Shown: positions 4,465 to 5,479 of the stretch, piece by piece | Layout of the letters: the number at the start of each line of letters is the position of its first letter | How positions within the stretch are numbered: the stretch's first letter is position 1 | From: Pseudodesulfovibrio sp. | Lineage (GTDB): Bacteria > Desulfobacterota > Desulfovibrionia > Desulfovibrionales > Desulfovibrionaceae | Reading direction: 5' to 3' | Length of the DNA stretch: 5,479 nucleotides | Assembly: GCA_022712815.1 (NCBI GenBank) | Contig: JAFLJW010000044.1 | Coordinates: 1-5,479, forward strand | Translations under genes and position numbers: made by a program | Notes under the pieces: model-generated | The model's input: only the letters and a program-made list of their open reading frames with translations | Told to the model about the DNA's origin: nothing | Databases searched by the model: none

Positions 4465-5479
4465 ATGTCCACGAAAGTACCCCGCGGAGTGCGACTGGTC
4501 ATAGCCCTTGTCGGAAGGCGGAATGTAGGCAAGTCGTCGCTGATTAACACCATCACGGACCAGGAAATCGCCATCGTCTCGGACAAACCGGGCACGACCA
4601 CCGACCCGATTGCCAAACAGTATGAACTGCTGCCACTTGGCCCCGTCACTTTTTATGACACAGCGGGCCTCGACGACGTTGGCGAACTTGGCGAACTCAG
4701 GGTCAAGGCAACCCGAAAAGTTCTCTGGCGTTCGGACGTGGCCGTGGTGGTCATCGGCGAGGAAGGTATCACTCCCCATGACAGGAAAATCATTGACGAT
4801 ATCCGCAGACATAATATTCCATTTCTCCTGACCTTCAACAAAAGAGATCTTCGGGAACCATCAACTGAAGACCTTGCCTACTGCCGGAAAACAGACGTGC
4901 GCTTCCTGTCCACCTCGGCCAGGACCGGGGCGAACGTCAATGAACTGAAACAAGCGATCATCGACCTCGCCCCCCCGGAAATGAAGCGCGACCCGATTCT
5001 CGCCGGAGATATCATAGGAGAGGGAGACTGGGTAATCTGCGTGGTACCCATTGACCTAGCCGCGCCCAAGGGCCGGCTCATCCTGCCGCAGGTACAGGTC
5101 CTGCGCGAGATACTGGACTGCGATGCTGTGGCGATAATCGTCAAGGAGCGCGAAATTGAGGAAGCCTTGTCCAGCCTGAATCGCAAACCCGCATTGGTTA
5201 TCACCGATTCACAGGTGGTCCTCACCGTGGCCGGGGATGTCCCGGACGACATTCCGCTGACCACTTTCTCCACTCTTTTTGCCCGCTACAAGGGAGACCT
5301 GCCTCGCCTCGTTGAGGGGGCGCAAGCCATCGACGCTCTTGAAGACGGAGACACCGTACTCATCGGCGAGGCCTGCTCCCATCACGCCGTTGCTGACGAT
5401 ATAGGACGGGTGAAGATTCCGCGCTGGCTCACACAATACACGGGGAAGGAGCTAGAATTCAAGGTCTATTCCGGCCACG
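4465..5479 (+). CDS. hydF: [FeFe] hydrogenase maturation GTPase HydF (3' end beyond window)
   Basis: HydF is the scaffold protein that receives the products of HydE and HydG, holds the [2Fe] precursor and transfers it to HydA. The window holds 338 codons, and the family runs to about 400, so roughly 60-75 residues are missing. An N-terminal Ras-like GTPase domain shows P-loop GRRNVGKS (17-24), PGTTTDP (42-48), DTAG (65-68), NKRD (125-128) and STSA (149-152). A middle dimerisation region follows. The cluster-binding domain begins with CSH (304-306), matching the CxH half of the CxH...CxxC iron-sulfur motif; the CxxC half would lie just past the window, whose last full codons read SGH. AAGGA (4454-4458) lies 6 nt before the ATG, supporting this start. 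The cytoplasmic location fits maturation before Tat export. Confidence 0.95.
   Translation, partial: MSTKVPRGVRLVIALVGRRNVGKSSLINTITDQEIAIVSDKPGTTTDPIAKQYELLPLGPVTFYDTAGLDDVGELGELRVKATRKVLWRSDVAVVVIGEEGITPHDRKIIDDIRRHNIPFLLTFNKRDLREPSTEDLAYCRKTDVRFLSTSARTGANVNELKQAIIDLAPPEMKRDPILAGDIIGEGDWVICVVPIDLAAPKGRLILPQVQVLREILDCDAVAIIVKEREIEEALSSLNRKPALVITDSQVVLTVAGDVPDDIPLTTFSTLFARYKGDLPRLVEGAQAIDALEDGDTVLIGEACSHHAVADDIGRVKIPRWLTQYTGKELEFKVYSGH

Noticed and set aside
4360..4812. 150-codon ORF on the minus strand
   Set aside because: It runs across the hydF start and the GTPase motifs of hydF; no recognisable domain and no reason to prefer it.
1..5479. tRNA, rRNA, CRISPR array, insertion sequence or prophage parts
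   Set aside because: No cloverleaf, regularly spaced repeats, transposase frame or terminal inverted repeats were found.

Overview
The window is a [FeFe]-hydrogenase locus. Every protein recognised on it belongs to that enzyme system, and all lie on the + strand. The hydrogenase subunits resemble, as I remember them, the periplasmic HydA/HydB pair of Desulfovibrio. A two-subunit enzyme with a bare two-cluster large subunit and a small Tat-signal subunit points to a sulfate-reducing Desulfovibrionaceae (Desulfobacterota). The moderate GC content of the genes and the AT-rich promoters fit this. The genus cannot be fixed from the sequence.

Layout. Positions 1-267 hold an AT-rich promoter region, possibly with the fringe of an upstream gene. 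hydA (268 or 349 to 1608) and hydB (1623-1961) form a tight two-gene operon, with the hydB ribosome binding site overlapping the hydA stop. A 434-base gap follows (1962-2395). In order it holds a C-rich, G-poor tract with three 8-base tandem repeats (a possible Rho-dependent stop for hydAB), a second promoter, a structured leader and a clear intrinsic terminator. Then come a TM1266-type hydrogenase-system regulator (2396-2638), a 165-base gap with a 27-codon ORF, aspA (2804-4243), a 221-base gap, and hydF (4465 to beyond the right edge).

How the genes work together. HydA carries the H-cluster and two ferredoxin-type [4Fe4S] clusters. HydB carries the Tat signal that takes the folded pair to the periplasm. 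HydF is the GTPase scaffold on which the diiron subcluster is completed before transfer to HydA. AspA releases ammonia from aspartate and may supply nitrogen for the azadithiolate bridge of the H-cluster (inference). The other two maturases, the radical-SAM enzymes HydE and HydG, are not in the window.

The most interesting observation is regulatory. The DNA upstream of hydA (164-218) and upstream of the regulator-aspA-hydF group (2119-2173) share an ungapped 55-base module: 36 of 55 positions match, including 13 identical bases in a row. This suggests that structural and maturation genes are co-regulated by one unknown factor. The second copy is followed by about 190 nt of leader ending in an intrinsic terminator just before the regulator gene. 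That arrangement fits either an attenuator/riboswitch-like element or a small RNA, and I could not match it to a known class.
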